Part shown: piece after piece, positions 1 through 9,492 of the stretch | Position numbering within the stretch: position 1 is the stretch's first letter | Layout of the letters: each line of letters starts with the position of its first letter | Assembly (NCBI RefSeq): GCF_030345095.1 | Contig: NZ_CP128360.1 | Span: 3,100,001 to 3,164,000, forward strand | DNA length: 64,000 nucleotides | From: Solwaraspora sp. WMMA2056 | GTDB taxonomy: Bacteria > Actinomycetota > Actinomycetes > Mycobacteriales > Micromonosporaceae | Reading direction: 5' to 3' | The notes under the pieces: generated by a model | Databases searched by the model: none | What the model was told of the DNA's origin: nothing | Seen by the model: only the letters and a program-made list of their open reading frames with translations | Translations under genes and position numbers: made by a program

Positions 1-373
1 GGTTCGGGAACACGCGGGAGCCGGGTTCCGCGCCGAGCAGGATGTTCTCGGCGACGGTCCGGTCGGTGGCCAGGGCCAGTTCCTGCGGCACCAGGGCCAC
101 CCGGTGCCGACTGAGCAGATTGGCCGGGTCGAACCGGGTGACCTGCTCGTCAGCGACCTGCACGGTCCCGCTGGTGGGGGAGTCCAGCCCGGCCAGGATC
201 TTCATGAGCGTCGACTTGCCGGCACCGTTCTCGCCCATGACGGCGGTGAGGCTTCCGGCGGCGACGTCCATCGTCACGTCGTGCAGCGCACGGACTGGTC
301 CGAAGTGCTTCGACAGACCGGTCACCGCGACGGCGGTGGCCGTCGGGGTGCTGATCGTGGCCGGGCTGGTCAT
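1..373 (-). CDS. Sugar ABC transporter ATP-binding protein, CUT2 type, partial
   Basis: This is the cytoplasmic ATPase of a CUT2-class (ribose/inositol/galactose type) sugar importer. Only about 124 codons are present because the gene leaves the window on the left. The Walker A loop GENGAGKST lies at about residues 47-55 and the Q-loop glutamine (VPQE) at about residue 97. Full CUT2 ATPases have two fused ABC domains of about 500 residues in total, so most of the protein is missing here. The ATG start sits only 6 bases after the stop of the binding-protein gene, so it is the last visible gene of the kinase-permease-binding protein-ATPase operon. The substrate cannot be read from the sequence. 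Confidence 0.9.
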   Translation of the reverse strand, partial: MTSPATISTPTATAVAVTGLSKHFGPVRALHDVTMDVAAGSLTAVMGENGAGKSTLMKILAGLDSPTSGTVQVADEQVTRFDPANLLSRHRVALVPQELALATDRTVAENILLGAEPGSRVFPN

Positions 374-379
374 ATCGGC

Positions 380-1405
380 TCAGCCCTCCACGGGTACGTC
401 GTCGACGTTGTCTGGGGTGACGACCAGGACGCCGGTGTCCACGTCGCTGATCGCGGTGCCGTCGCTGAGGAAGTCGGTGAGCAGCTTGACGGCCTGGTAG
501 CCCTGCTCGGCCGGGGCCTGGCTGATGGTCAGGTCGACCACACCGGCCTTGAGGTACTCGACGGTCTGCGGCTGGACGTCGAAGCCGACCGAGTGGATCT
601 TTCCGGCGTTACCGGACTGCTGGAGCCAGGTCGCACCGGCGGTGAAGCTGCAGCAGTCGAGGGAGACCAGCGCGATCGCGTCGTTCTGTGCCGCCATCGT
701 CGATTCGATCGTGTTGTACGCCGCGCTCGGCTCGTTGCCGGTGTTCACCGGTCCGACGATGTCCAACCCGGATGCCTCCAGGGCCGACTGGAAGCCGGAG
801 AAGCGGTCGTTGGACCAGCCGGCACCGGCGTCGACGGAGACGACGACGACCTTGCCGGTCTGGCCGTCGAGGACGCCGAGCAGCTCCTCGGCCAGCGCGG
901 CGCCGGAGGCGACCAGGTCCTGTCCGACGAAGCCCATCTGCTGCGAGTCGGGGTTGTTCGTGTTGAACGAGATGATCGGGATGCCCGCGTCGTAGGCCTG
1001 AGCGATGACCGGCATCAGGGCGTCGTTGCTGGCCGAGGAGACGGCCAGGCCGTGGATCTGCCGCTGGTTGATCAGCGTCTGCAGCTCGGCGACCTGGTCG
1101 GCGGCACTGCCTCCGGCGGGTCCGATCATTTCGGCCTCGACGCCGAGTTCGGCGGCGGCCCGCTGCATGCCCTCGCGGATCGGTACGGCGAACGCCAGCG
1201 AGGGGTCGTGGTAGCTGAGCCGGATCTTCAGCTGGTCGCCGTTGTCGACCGCCTCCTGGATGTAGTCGGCGAGTTGGAAGCCGCCGTCGCCGGAGGCGGA
1301 GTCGGAGTCGGTGGCCGGGGTGACCGCACCGCAGGCGGTGGCGGCGAGCAGGCTCGCGCCGAGTACGGCGGCGAAGGCGGTGCGTCGCCGGAGGGAGAAC
1401 CGCAT
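380..1405 (-). CDS. Sugar ABC transporter substrate-binding lipoprotein
   Basis: Predicted 341-residue extracytoplasmic binding protein of the periplasmic-binding-protein type 1 (ribose/LsrB-like) fold that would deliver a sugar to the adjacent permease. An Arg-rich start and hydrophobic stretch end in a lipobox-like TAC with the lipid-modified Cys at about residue 25, followed by a Ser/Asp/Gly-rich linker. The body has the family pattern of a repeated Rossmann-like fold, for example the stretch GIPIISFNTNN. I chose the ATG with the export signal directly behind it rather than the upstream continuation of the frame, which is Pro/Arg/Ser-rich low-complexity sequence. It lies 55 bases after the permease and 6 bases before the ATPase. 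The sugar is unknown. Confidence 0.9.
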   Translation of the reverse strand: MRFSLRRRTAFAAVLGASLLAATACGAVTPATDSDSASGDGGFQLADYIQEAVDNGDQLKIRLSYHDPSLAFAVPIREGMQRAAAELGVEAEMIGPAGGSAADQVAELQTLINQRQIHGLAVSSASNDALMPVIAQAYDAGIPIISFNTNNPDSQQMGFVGQDLVASGAALAEELLGVLDGQTGKVVVVSVDAGAGWSNDRFSGFQSALEASGLDIVGPVNTGNEPSAAYNTIESTMAAQNDAIALVSLDCCSFTAGATWLQQSGNAGKIHSVGFDVQPQTVEYLKAGVVDLTISQAPAEQGYQAVKLLTDFLSDGTAISDVDTGVLVVTPDNVDDVPVEG

Positions 1406-1460
1406 GTCGAAGGCTCCTTGCTGGTGTGTCGGGGTGGATGGGTGGTGAGCTGGACCGGGG

Positions 1461-2489
1461 TCAGCGTCGACCGGATCGCTTGCGCAGCCAGGTGTCGGCC
1501 GCGACGGCGAGGATGATGACCGCGCCGGTGGCCACGGTCTGCCAGAACGACGAGATGCCGCGCAGGTTGAGGATGTTCTGCAGGACACCGATGAAGGCGA
1601 CGCCGATGACGGTGCCGAGCATGGTGCCGGATCCGCCGAACAGCGCGGCACCGCCGATGATCACCGCAGAGATCGCCGTCAGCTCCATCCCGGTGCCGGT
1701 GACGCCCTGCACGTACGACAGGAACGACAGTCCGAGTACGCCGGCGAGGGCGGCCAGGGTGCCGGAGATGGTGAAAGCGGCGACCTTGACCCGGCCGGTG
1801 CGGATGCCGCAGAGCCGGGCGGCTTCGGCGCTGCCACCCACCGCGTAGGTGTTGAAGCCGTAGCGGGAGCGCGACAGCACGATGGCGAAGACGACGGCGA
1901 CCGTCGCGAAGATGACCAGCTGCATCGGCAGCAGCCCGAACAGTCGTCCCTGGCCGAGCAGGTTGAACTCGGCTACGCCTGGTTCCCGGGCGGACAGGGA
2001 GATCGGTGCGCCGCCGCTGAGCAGCAGCGTGACACCACGGTAGACGCTCAGGGTGCCCAGGGTGACGATGAACGACGGGATGCCGAAACCGACGGTCATC
2101 AGGCCGTTGAGCAGGCCGGCGAGCGCGCCGGCGGCTACCCCGCCGAGGGCGGCCAGTGGCCAGGCGACGTCCGAGGTCATCAGCAGTCCGCAGACGATGG
2201 CGCCGAGCCCGTAGATCGAGCCGACCGACAGGTCGATCTCGGCGTTGATGATGACGAAGGTGACGCCGACGGCCATGATGCCGATCTGGGCGATCTGCTG
2301 GCCGACGGTGAGGAAGTTGTTGGTGCCGAGGAACCCGGGTGCCAGGAACGCACCGAGGGCGAACAGGACGATCAACGCGCCGAAGGTGCTCGCCTCGCGG
2401 GCGTGCAGGAATCGGCGCAGCGGTGACCGGTTGGCGGGTGGGGCGGCCGGTACGGCGACCGGGGGCGCCGGGGTGGTCGTCTGGGTCAT
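1461..2489 (-). CDS. Sugar ABC transporter permease, RbsC-like
   Basis: Integral membrane permease of 342 residues with about eight to ten hydrophobic segments, starting around residue 30 after a Pro/Ala-rich cytoplasmic head. The conserved stretch INAEIDLSVGS and the later GGAALFGGSGT are characteristic of the BPD_transp_2 family that pairs with CUT2 ATPases. The start codon overlaps the kinase stop in an ATGA arrangement, so translation is probably coupled to the kinase. Its place between the kinase and the binding protein makes it the membrane channel of this importer. Confidence 0.93.
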   Translation of the reverse strand: MTQTTTPAPPVAVPAAPPANRSPLRRFLHAREASTFGALIVLFALGAFLAPGFLGTNNFLTVGQQIAQIGIMAVGVTFVIINAEIDLSVGSIYGLGAIVCGLLMTSDVAWPLAALGGVAAGALAGLLNGLMTVGFGIPSFIVTLGTLSVYRGVTLLLSGGAPISLSAREPGVAEFNLLGQGRLFGLLPMQLVIFATVAVVFAIVLSRSRYGFNTYAVGGSAEAARLCGIRTGRVKVAAFTISGTLAALAGVLGLSFLSYVQGVTGTGMELTAISAVIIGGAALFGGSGTMLGTVIGVAFIGVLQNILNLRGISSFWQTVATGAVIILAVAADTWLRKRSGRR

Positions 2490-3406
2490 CGGTCTCGTCT
2501 CCTGAGCAGGGCCGCGACGTCGTCGGGGTAGGCGAGTGCGGGGACGACCTCGGCGATGCCGACGGCGTGGGCGCCGGCGGCGGCGGCGTACCGGGCCGCG
2601 TCGGTGAGGGTGTCGCCGCGGGCCAGGCCGACGGCGAGCGCGCCGGTGAAGGCGTCGCCGGCGCCGGTGGTGTCGACGACCCGGGGCACGGTTACCGGTT
2701 CGACGACGACGCGCCGCCCGTCGTGGTCGACGACGGCACCGGCGGCGCCGAGGGTGAGTACCAGCGCACCGGCGTACCGGGTGCGGATGAGGTCGACGAG
2801 GTCGTCGGGGTGCGCGTTGCCGTCCGGCTGGTGGCCGGTCAGCACCTGGGCCTCGCTGGCGTTCGGGGTGAGCACGTCGATCCACGCCCAGGCCTCGTCC
2901 GGCAGTTCGACGGCGGGTGCCGGGTTGAGCAGGGTTCGTACGCCGTTCGCGTGCGCCAGGCGCAGCGCGGCGGTCGCCACCGGCAGTGGGATCTCCAGTG
3001 ACACGACGACGGTGTCGGCGTCGGTGATCCGGTCGGCGAACCGGTCCACGTCGGCCGTGGTGAGCTGGTCGAGGGCGCCGGGGGCGATGACGATCCGGTT
3101 CTCGCCGTGGGTGTCGACCAGGATGACGCCGACCATCGTCGCGGCGTCGGCGGTGCGCACCCCCGTGGCGTCCACACCTTCCTCGGCCCACATCTGTCGG
3201 GCGGCGGTGCCGAACTGGTCGGGTCCGACCGCGCTCAGCAGGCTGACCTGTGCCCCGAGCCGAGCGGCGGCGACCGCCTGGTTGGAGCCCTTGCCGCCAT
3301 GCCCGGAACTGAAGTCACCGCCGGTGAGGGTCTCTCCGGCGACCGGCACCCGGGGCACCCGCATGGTGAGTCCGGCACCGTAGCTCCCGACTACTGCTAT
3401 CTTCAT
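2486..3406 (-). CDS. rbsK: PfkB-family carbohydrate kinase (ribokinase-like)
   Basis: A 306-residue PfkB-family sugar kinase, probably ribokinase-like, which would phosphorylate the sugar taken up by the transporter encoded just downstream. The N-terminal substrate signature GGKGSNQAVAA is at about residues 37-47 and the C-terminal ATP signature DTTGAGDAF contains the catalytic Asp at about residue 251. Length matches ribokinases (about 300). I chose the ATG preceded by an AAGAGG-type SD; the frame continues upstream without family similarity. It is the first gene of the operon and has a palindrome 10-33 bases upstream. Other PfkB substrates (fructose, inositol derivatives) remain possible. 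Confidence 0.88.
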   Translation of the reverse strand: MKIAVVGSYGAGLTMRVPRVPVAGETLTGGDFSSGHGGKGSNQAVAAARLGAQVSLLSAVGPDQFGTAARQMWAEEGVDATGVRTADAATMVGVILVDTHGENRIVIAPGALDQLTTADVDRFADRITDADTVVVSLEIPLPVATAALRLAHANGVRTLLNPAPAVELPDEAWAWIDVLTPNASEAQVLTGHQPDGNAHPDDLVDLIRTRYAGALVLTLGAAGAVVDHDGRRVVVEPVTVPRVVDTTGAGDAFTGALAVGLARGDTLTDAARYAAAAGAHAVGIAEVVPALAYPDDVAALLRRRDR

Positions 3407-3415
3407 CCTGGCCTC

Positions 3416-3439
3416 TTGTTCATGGACAACCATGTACAA
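3416..3439. promoter_or_regulatory. Palindromic operator candidate before the sugar operon
   Basis: Inverted repeat with arms TTGTTCATGG and CCATGTACAA (9 of 10 bases complementary) around a 4-base centre. It ends 10 bases upstream of the kinase ATG, so a bound repressor would block initiation or early elongation. No repressor gene is adjacent; a GntR, LacI or DeoR-type regulator encoded elsewhere is inferred. Confidence 0.55.
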
Positions 3440-3630
3440 CTCAACTGACCATAGGGACTGCTCGGCGACAGTGTCAAGGGTCGGCGCGGCGACTCTTCGT
3501 AACATTGCAGTAATTCAAACGATATGAACTGAAATCAGATGCCAGTTCGTCGCGGACGAGCCCGCAGGTTCACAGCCGTCGCACAGCCGTCGCACACGGC
3601 CCGGCGAGCTGACCGACCGAACCTTCACGC

Positions 3631-5808
3631 ATGACCTCGACACTGTCTGCTCCCGTACCGGCAGGACCGCCGAGCCAGGACGGACCGCCTGGTCCGCAAC
3701 CCGGCACCGGGCCGGGAGGGCCGTACGCTGATCAGCCGACCGTCGATCAGCCGGCCACCCGGTGGCGACGCCTGGTCCACGGCCCGCCGGGCGAGCCGCG
3801 CTGGGCCCGACCCGCGCTGGGTGCCCTGCTGCTGGCCACCGCCGCCCTCTACCTGACCGGGCTGGACGCCTCCGGCTGGGCCAACGCCTACTACTCGGCG
3901 GCGGCCCAGGCCGGGTCGCAGAGCTGGGTGGCGTTCTTCTTCGGCTCCTCCGACGCCGCCAACTCGATCACCGTCGACAAGCCGCCGGCGTCGCTGTGGC
4001 TGATGGCATCGTCGGTACGCCTGTTCGGGCTCAGCTCGTGGTCGATCCTGCTGCCGCAGGCGCTGGCCGGCGTCGCCGCGGTCGGTCTGCTGTACGCCAC
4101 CGTCCGGCGCTGGTACGGGCCGGCCGCCGGCCTGATCGCCGGCCTCGTGCTGGCCGTCACCCCGGTCGCCGTCCTGATGTTCCGGTTCAACAACCCGGAC
4201 GCGCTGCTCGTGCTGCTGCTGGTCGCCGCCGCGTACGCCACCGTCCGGGCGGTGGAGACCGCCAGCGCCCGATGGATGCTGCTGGCCGGCACCGCGATCG
4301 GGTTCGCCTTCCTCACCAAGATGCTGCAGGCACTGCTGGTCGTACCGGCCTTCGCGCTGGTGTACCTGATCGCCGCGCCGGCCCCGGTCCGTCGCCGAAT
4401 CCTGCACCTGCTGCTCGGCGGCCTCGCCATCGTCGGTGCCGCCGGCTGGTGGATCGCGATCGTCGAACTCGTCCCGGCGCGGTACCGCCCGTACATCGGC
4501 GGATCCCAGTCCGACAGCATCCTGGAACTGACCCTCGGCTACAACGGACTCGGCCGGATCACCGGGGAGCAGGTCGGCTCGGTCGGTGGTGGCGGCGGCT
4601 GGGGGCAGACCGGCCTCGCCCGGCTGTTCGACGCCGACAACGGCGGACAGATCGCCTGGCTGCTGCCGGCGGCGCTGATCCTGCTGGCCGCCGGGCTCGT
4701 GCTGCGCGCGCGGGCCCCACGCACCGATCGGGTACGGGCCGGATTCCTCCTCTGGGGAGGGTGGCTGCTCACCACCGGTCTGGTGTTCAGCCTGATGGCT
4801 GGCATCTACCACGCGTACTACACGGTGGCCCTCGCGCCGGCGGTCGGCGCGCTGGTCGGCATGGGTGCGGCGACCCTGTGGCGGCGCCGCCACCGGCTGT
4901 GGATCAGAATGCTGCTCGCCGCCACGGTGGCGGTCAGCACCGCCTGGTCATGGACGCTGCTGAGCCGCAGCGCCGACTGGCAGCCCTGGCTGCGCGTCGC
5001 GGTCGCGGTGCTCGGCGCCGGCGCGGTGGTGGCACTGCTGCTGGCAGGCCGGTCGGCGGGTCGGTTCGGGCTGGTCGCGGCCGGTGCGGCGCTGATCGCG
5101 GTGCTGGCCGGCCCGACCGGGTACGCGGTGCAGACCGCCGCCACCGCCCACACGGGAGCGATTCCCAGCGCGGGTCCGGCCGTCACCAGTGGGATGGCCG
5201 GGCCGGGCGGGATGGGCCGGCCGGGTGGGGCCGGCGGTCGTGACGGGGCCGGCGGGCCCGACGGCGCGGGCGGACCCGACGGGGCCGGTGCCCCCGACGG
5301 CACCGGCCGGGACGGCGGCGCCGACGGCGGCCCCGCTGGTGGCCAGCCGGACGGCACCATGGGCGGCCCGACCGGCGGTGCGATGGGCGGCCCGACCGGC
5401 GGTACGGCCGGACCGGGCGGGGGAATGGGCGGACTGCTGAACGCCGCCAGTGCCCCCGAGGAGCTCGTGGCCGCGCTGCGTACCGACGCCGACGCGTACA
5501 CCTGGGTCGCCGCAGCGGTCGGTGCCAACAACGCCGCCGGCTACCAGTTGGCCACCGAGGAGCCGGTGATGGCGCTCGGCGGGTTCAATGGCAGCGACCC
5601 GTCACCGACCCTTGCCGAGTTCCAGCAGTACGTCGCCGACGGTGCGATCCACTACTTCATCGCCGGATCGCTGCCGCGTAGCGACTCGGGCAGCGACACC
5701 GCCGACCAGATCGCGACCTGGGTGACGCAGACCTTCACCGCGACCGAGATCGGTGGCGTGACCGTGTACGACCTCACCGCCGGCGCAGCGGCACCGGCGA
5801 CCGACTGA
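3631..5808 (+). CDS. Glycosyltransferase family 39 / YkcA-like mannosyltransferase
   Basis: Polytopic membrane glycosyltransferase of 725 residues, PMT/ArnT type, which moves a sugar from a polyprenyl-phosphate donor to an envelope acceptor. A Pro/Gly-rich cytoplasmic head of about 60 residues precedes some ten or more hydrophobic helices. The first extracytoplasmic loop carries GWANAYYSAAAQAG and VDKPPASLW, typical of this actinobacterial subgroup. After the membrane part comes a Gly/Pro/Asp-rich low-complexity linker (about residues 515-600, with GGPTGG and GGPDGAG repeats) and a soluble C-terminal domain resembling the C-terminal module of YkcA/B proteins. A strong hairpin follows directly, so it is probably monocistronic. 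Acceptor and sugar are unknown. Confidence 0.88.
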   Translation: MTSTLSAPVPAGPPSQDGPPGPQPGTGPGGPYADQPTVDQPATRWRRLVHGPPGEPRWARPALGALLLATAALYLTGLDASGWANAYYSAAAQAGSQSWVAFFFGSSDAANSITVDKPPASLWLMASSVRLFGLSSWSILLPQALAGVAAVGLLYATVRRWYGPAAGLIAGLVLAVTPVAVLMFRFNNPDALLVLLLVAAAYATVRAVETASARWMLLAGTAIGFAFLTKMLQALLVVPAFALVYLIAAPAPVRRRILHLLLGGLAIVGAAGWWIAIVELVPARYRPYIGGSQSDSILELTLGYNGLGRITGEQVGSVGGGGGWGQTGLARLFDADNGGQIAWLLPAALILLAAGLVLRARAPRTDRVRAGFLLWGGWLLTTGLVFSLMAGIYHAYYTVALAPAVGALVGMGAATLWRRRHRLWIRMLLAATVAVSTAWSWTLLSRSADWQPWLRVAVAVLGAGAVVALLLAGRSAGRFGLVAAGAALIAVLAGPTGYAVQTAATAHTGAIPSAGPAVTSGMAGPGGMGRPGGAGGRDGAGGPDGAGGPDGAGAPDGTGRDGGADGGPAGGQPDGTMGGPTGGAMGGPTGGTAGPGGGMGGLLNAASAPEELVAALRTDADAYTWVAAAVGANNAAGYQLATEEPVMALGGFNGSDPSPTLAEFQQYVADGAIHYFIAGSLPRSDSGSDTADQIATWVTQTFTATEIGGVTVYDLTAGAAAPATD

Positions 5809-5818
5809 ACGACACCGG

Positions 5819-5872
5819 CGACGCCGCCCCGGCGGTCACGGCACAGCAGCCGCGACCGCCGGGGCGGCGTCG
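5819..5872 (+). terminator. Intrinsic-type terminator after the GT39 gene
   Basis: Perfect 18-bp GC-rich stem (left arm 5820-5837, right arm 5854-5871) extended by one outer pair, with a 16-base loop. It begins 11 bases after the GT39 stop. No T-run follows, as is common in high-GC actinomycetes. Confidence 0.75.
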
Positions 5873-5997
5873 TGCCGTCCACCTGCTCAACCGTCCCGTC
5901 CCACCCTGGAGGGCGTTCACCTGAACGTCGTCAGTCGCACAGCCGGGACACAGGCCGGTCCGAACGCCCGCCCAGCCCGTCGCCGCACCGTCGAGGC

Positions 5998-7257
5998 ATG
6001 TCCACCACGATGCTTCCCGCCGACGGCGCCGCGCTGACCGGTCCACGACCACGGTCCGACGAGGCAGGGTCCGTCACCGACCCGCCGCCCGTGCTCGACG
6101 TCACGATTCCGGTCCACAACGAGGAACGCGACCTCGAACCCTGCGTGCGTCGACTGCACCAGCACCTTGTCGAGACGTTCCCTTACCCCTTCCGGATCAC
6201 CATCGCGGACAACGCCAGCACCGACCGTACCGCCCAGGTCGCCGCCGCCCTCGCCGACGACCTGCCCCGGGTCGTCGTGGCGCACCTGCCGCAGAAGGGC
6301 CGGGGCCGGGCCCTCGCCGCCGTCTGGTCCGCCTCGCCCGCTCCGGTGCTCGCCTACATGGACGTCGACCTGTCCACCGACCTCGCCGCACTGCTGCCGT
6401 TGGTCGCGCCGTTGATCTCCGGCCATTCGGACCTGGCCATCGGCAGCCGACTGTCCCGCAGCTCCCGGGTGGTCCGGGGAGCGAAGCGGGAGATCATCTC
6501 CCGGGGCTACAACCTGCTGCTGCGCGGAGCCCTCGCCGCCCGGTTCTCCGACGCGCAGTGCGGGTTCAAGGCGATCCGCAAGGACGTTGCCGACCGGTTG
6601 CTGCCGTTGGTCCGCGACACCGGCTGGTTCTTCGACACCGAACTGCTGGTCCTGGCCGAACGCGCCGGACTGCGCATCCACGAGGTCCCGGTGGACTGGG
6701 TCGACGACCCGGACAGCCGGGTCGACATCGTCTCGACCGCGATCGCGGACCTCAAGGGGATGGCGCGGGTGGGACGGGACCTGGCCACCGGGTCCCTGCC
6801 GCTGGCCGAGGTCCGCCGCGAACTGGGCCGGCCGGCCGGTGAGGGGCTCACCGGCCAGCTGATCCGGTTCGCCGGGGTCGGGGCGGCGAGCACCCTGGCG
6901 TACGTCGTGATCTTCGCTCTGTTGCGGGCCGGTCTGCCGGCGCAGTCGGCGAACCTGCTGGCTCTGCTGATCACTGCGGTCGGCAACACGGCCGCGAACC
7001 GCCGGTTCACCTTCGGCGTCAGCGGACGGGGCAGCGTCGGCCGGCACCACCTGCAGGGCCTGGCGGTGTTCGCCGTCGGGCTGGCGCTGACCAGCGGCTC
7101 ACTGGCGTTGCTCGACGCCGCCGTGCCAGCCGCCGGTCGCGCCGTCGAGGTGGCGGTGCTGGTGGCGGCGAATCTCGCCGCCACCGTGGCGCGCTTCCTG
7201 CTGCTGCGCAGCTGGGTGTTCCGCCGCTGGCCGGCGGCGGCAGCTGACCGGCGGTGA
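5998..7257 (+). CDS. GT2 glycosyltransferase fused to a GtrA-like membrane domain
   Basis: Protein of 419 residues combining an N-terminal family 2 glycosyltransferase (about residues 30-270) with a C-terminal GtrA/DPMS-type membrane domain of four hydrophobic helices (about 285-410). The GT2 part shows VTIPVHNEE, the nucleotide-binding IADNAS and the DxD-type MDVDLSTD. The family makes polyprenyl-phosphate sugars and flips or hands them on, so it could supply the donor for the GT39 enzyme next door; that link is inference. The frame is open further upstream, but the first 42 codons there are Ser/Arg/Pro low complexity, so I chose the ATG at 5998 with a short GAGG in front. An ATG at 6010 is an alternative. 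Confidence 0.85.
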   Translation: MSTTMLPADGAALTGPRPRSDEAGSVTDPPPVLDVTIPVHNEERDLEPCVRRLHQHLVETFPYPFRITIADNASTDRTAQVAAALADDLPRVVVAHLPQKGRGRALAAVWSASPAPVLAYMDVDLSTDLAALLPLVAPLISGHSDLAIGSRLSRSSRVVRGAKREIISRGYNLLLRGALAARFSDAQCGFKAIRKDVADRLLPLVRDTGWFFDTELLVLAERAGLRIHEVPVDWVDDPDSRVDIVSTAIADLKGMARVGRDLATGSLPLAEVRRELGRPAGEGLTGQLIRFAGVGAASTLAYVVIFALLRAGLPAQSANLLALLITAVGNTAANRRFTFGVSGRGSVGRHHLQGLAVFAVGLALTSGSLALLDAAVPAAGRAVEVAVLVAANLAATVARFLLLRSWVFRRWPAAAADRR

Positions 7258-7262
7258 CGGCG

Positions 7263-8225
7263 TCAGCGCACCTCGAACTCCAGCAAGGAGTAGCCGTACT
7301 GGCCGTTGCGTGTCGTGCCGGACATCCGCACGTAGCGGGCGTCGGTCCCGGACAGTTCGAGATGGACGGTGCCGGTGCCGGTGCGGGTCGCGTACCCGGT
7401 CGACCAGTGTCGGCCGTCGGCCGAGGTCTCCACCCGGTAGGCGACGGCGTACGCGTGTTCCCAGTGCAGCGTGACGCTGCGGATCCGCCACAGCGCGCCG
7501 AGGTCCACCGCAATCCACTGCGGGTCGCGGAACGCGCTGCTCCACCGGCTGCCGAGGTCGCCGTCGACGGCGGCGGAGGCCCCGAAATGTGGAGCCTCCG
7601 CGCTGGACGGTGAGACGGGACGTCGCAGCGCCAGGTTGCGCCCGTCCGGGTTGGGGCGTCCGGCCCGAGGCGTGGGATCGGTCGGCGCGGACGGTGGTAC
7701 GGACGGCGGCGGTACGGCGGCCGGCGTGGCCGACCGGTCCGGTGGTGTCGACACCGTCGGACCGGGTGACGGCGGCACCGGTGTCGCCTCCGCCGTTGGT
7801 GCCGTCGGTCCGGTGGAGCCGGGCGGGGTGACGGCCGCAGCAGAGACCTGCGGTGCGACCGCAGATAGCGGGTCCGGCGGTGGTGCGTCGGCGGGCGGGT
7901 CGTCGCGGGGAATCCACCACAGCAGGGCCGCCGTCACGGCGACCAGTGCCCCTGCGGAGCACAGCAGCAGCAGCCGTCGGCGTCCGCCGGGTCGGTCCGT
8001 CCCGGTGTCCGCCACCGCGCCCGGCTGCGCTGCCGCTGGCTGCTTCGGCGTCGGCTGCGCCGGCTTCGGCACGGGCTGGTGCGCCGCTGGCTGAGCTGGC
8101 GCCTGTCTCGCCCGGCGTGCGGTGGCGGCGGGGAACAACGTCCGCAAGGCGTGTGCCCGGTCACCGGTGTACGCGCTGGCGCGCCTGGCGACCGGACCGT
8201 CCGGCGGTTCTTCCTCTACGGACAC
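7263..8225 (-). CDS. Membrane-anchored discoidin (F5/8 type C) domain protein
   Basis: Protein of 320 residues with a cytoplasmic Ala/Pro/Arg-rich head of about 90 residues, one transmembrane helix (LLLLCSAGALVAVTAALLWW), a long Pro/Thr/Ser-rich wall-spanning linker, and a C-terminal F5/8 type C domain (about residues 180-320) beginning NLALRRPVSPSSAEAP and ending in LLEFEVR. Discoidin domains bind carbohydrates or phospholipids, so the exposed domain probably attaches to wall or extracellular glycan. No catalytic domain is visible. The GTG start has a GGGGAG SD 6-7 bases upstream. It converges with the GT2 gene with only 5 bases between the stops and no visible terminator. Confidence 0.82.
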   Translation of the reverse strand: MSVEEEPPDGPVARRASAYTGDRAHALRTLFPAATARRARQAPAQPAAHQPVPKPAQPTPKQPAAAQPGAVADTGTDRPGGRRRLLLLCSAGALVAVTAALLWWIPRDDPPADAPPPDPLSAVAPQVSAAAVTPPGSTGPTAPTAEATPVPPSPGPTVSTPPDRSATPAAVPPPSVPPSAPTDPTPRAGRPNPDGRNLALRRPVSPSSAEAPHFGASAAVDGDLGSRWSSAFRDPQWIAVDLGALWRIRSVTLHWEHAYAVAYRVETSADGRHWSTGYATRTGTGTVHLELSGTDARYVRMSGTTRNGQYGYSLLEFEVR

Positions 8226-8374
8226 GATGACTCCCCGCGACTGCCGACACCACCGCCGCCCGGTACGTGCGGACGGGCATATCGGACGAACAACCAGGCA
8301 AGTCAGCAAGCGACCCGGGTGATGGCGCAACCGTAGGTAGGAATCAGCGCAGTGGACGGCACGGCGGCCCCGGC

Positions 8375-9379
8375 TCAGTGCACCAGCGCGTCGGGTGCGA
8401 TCCGGGCGGCGGAACCCTCCCGCTCGAAGGCGGTGAGGCTGGCGACAGTGGTCGCGGCGATGTTGTGCAGCGCCTCCTCGGTGAAGAACGCCTGATGGCC
8501 GGTGATCAGCACGTTCGGGAAGGTCACCAGCCGGGAGAACAGGTCGTCGCGCAGCATCTGGTCGGACAGGTCCTCGAAGAACAGATCGGCTTCCTCCTCG
8601 TACACGTCCAGCCCCAGGTAGCCGATCTTGCCGCTCTTGAGCCCCCGGATGACGGCGGCGGTGTCCACCAGCGCGCCCCGGCTGGTGTTGATCAGCATCA
8701 CGCCGTCGCGCATCTGCGCGATCCGTTCCTCGTCGATCAGGTGATGTGTCTCGGGTGTGAGTGGACAGTGCAGGGTGATGATGTCCGACTCGGCGAGCAG
8801 GGTCGGCAACGGTACGTAGCTGGCCCCGGCGGCGACCGCCTCGTCCGCCGGGTACGGGTCGGCGGCGATCACCCGGCAGCCGAAACCCGCCATGATCCGG
8901 ATGAACCGTACGCCGATCTTGCCGGTGCCGACCACGCCGACGGTCCGCCCGTGCAGGTCGAAGCCGAGCAGCCCGTTGAGGGCGAAGTTGTGCTCCCGTA
9001 CCCGGTTGTACGCCCGGTGGATCTTGCGGTTGAGGGCCAGGACCAGCCCGGCGCAGTGCTCCGCGACCGCGTACGGCGAATAGCCCGGCACCCGGGTGAC
9101 GGTGAGCCCGAGCCGCCGCGCGGTCGCCAGATCGACGTGGTTGAACCCGGCCGAGCGCAGCGCGATCAGCCGGACCCCGCCGTGCGCCAGCGTTTCCAGC
9201 ACCGGCGCGCTGAGGTCGTCGTTGACGAAGGCACAGACCGCGTCGGCAGCGGCGGCCAACGGCGCGGTCTCCGGGGACAACCTCGGCTCCAGGAACACCA
9301 GGTCGTGCCCGGCCGCCGCGTTCGCCTCGGTCAGGAACCGCGTGTCGTACGGTTTCGTGCTGAACACCGCCACGCGCAT
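8375..9379 (-). CDS. ldhA: D-lactate dehydrogenase, fermentative LdhA type
   Basis: NAD-dependent D-2-hydroxyacid dehydrogenase of 334 residues, converting pyruvate and D-lactate. It follows the E. coli LdhA pattern closely from [11 protein letters not shown] at the N-terminus to the end. The dinucleotide-binding motif GTGKIG is at residues 151-156, catalytic Arg at 234 (TSRGAL), Glu near 263 and His at 295 (GHQAF), each within one residue of the E. coli positions. The ATG has GGAGG seven bases upstream. The gene is transcribed divergently from the alditol oxidase. Fermentative LdhA in an aerobic mycelial organism suggests a role under oxygen limitation, which is inference. Confidence 0.93.
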   Translation of the reverse strand: MRVAVFSTKPYDTRFLTEANAAAGHDLVFLEPRLSPETAPLAAAADAVCAFVNDDLSAPVLETLAHGGVRLIALRSAGFNHVDLATARRLGLTVTRVPGYSPYAVAEHCAGLVLALNRKIHRAYNRVREHNFALNGLLGFDLHGRTVGVVGTGKIGVRFIRIMAGFGCRVIAADPYPADEAVAAGASYVPLPTLLAESDIITLHCPLTPETHHLIDEERIAQMRDGVMLINTSRGALVDTAAVIRGLKSGKIGYLGLDVYEEEADLFFEDLSDQMLRDDLFSRLVTFPNVLITGHQAFFTEEALHNIAATTVASLTAFEREGSAARIAPDALVH

Positions 9380-9492
9380 GACGCCACCTCCGTGCTCGAC
9401 CGTCGTGGTCACCGGTCCACCGACCGGACCGCCCCGAGGACGGATCGCATCCAGGGTACGGTGAGCGGGGTCGGGGAGAGGGGTGCGGGCCG

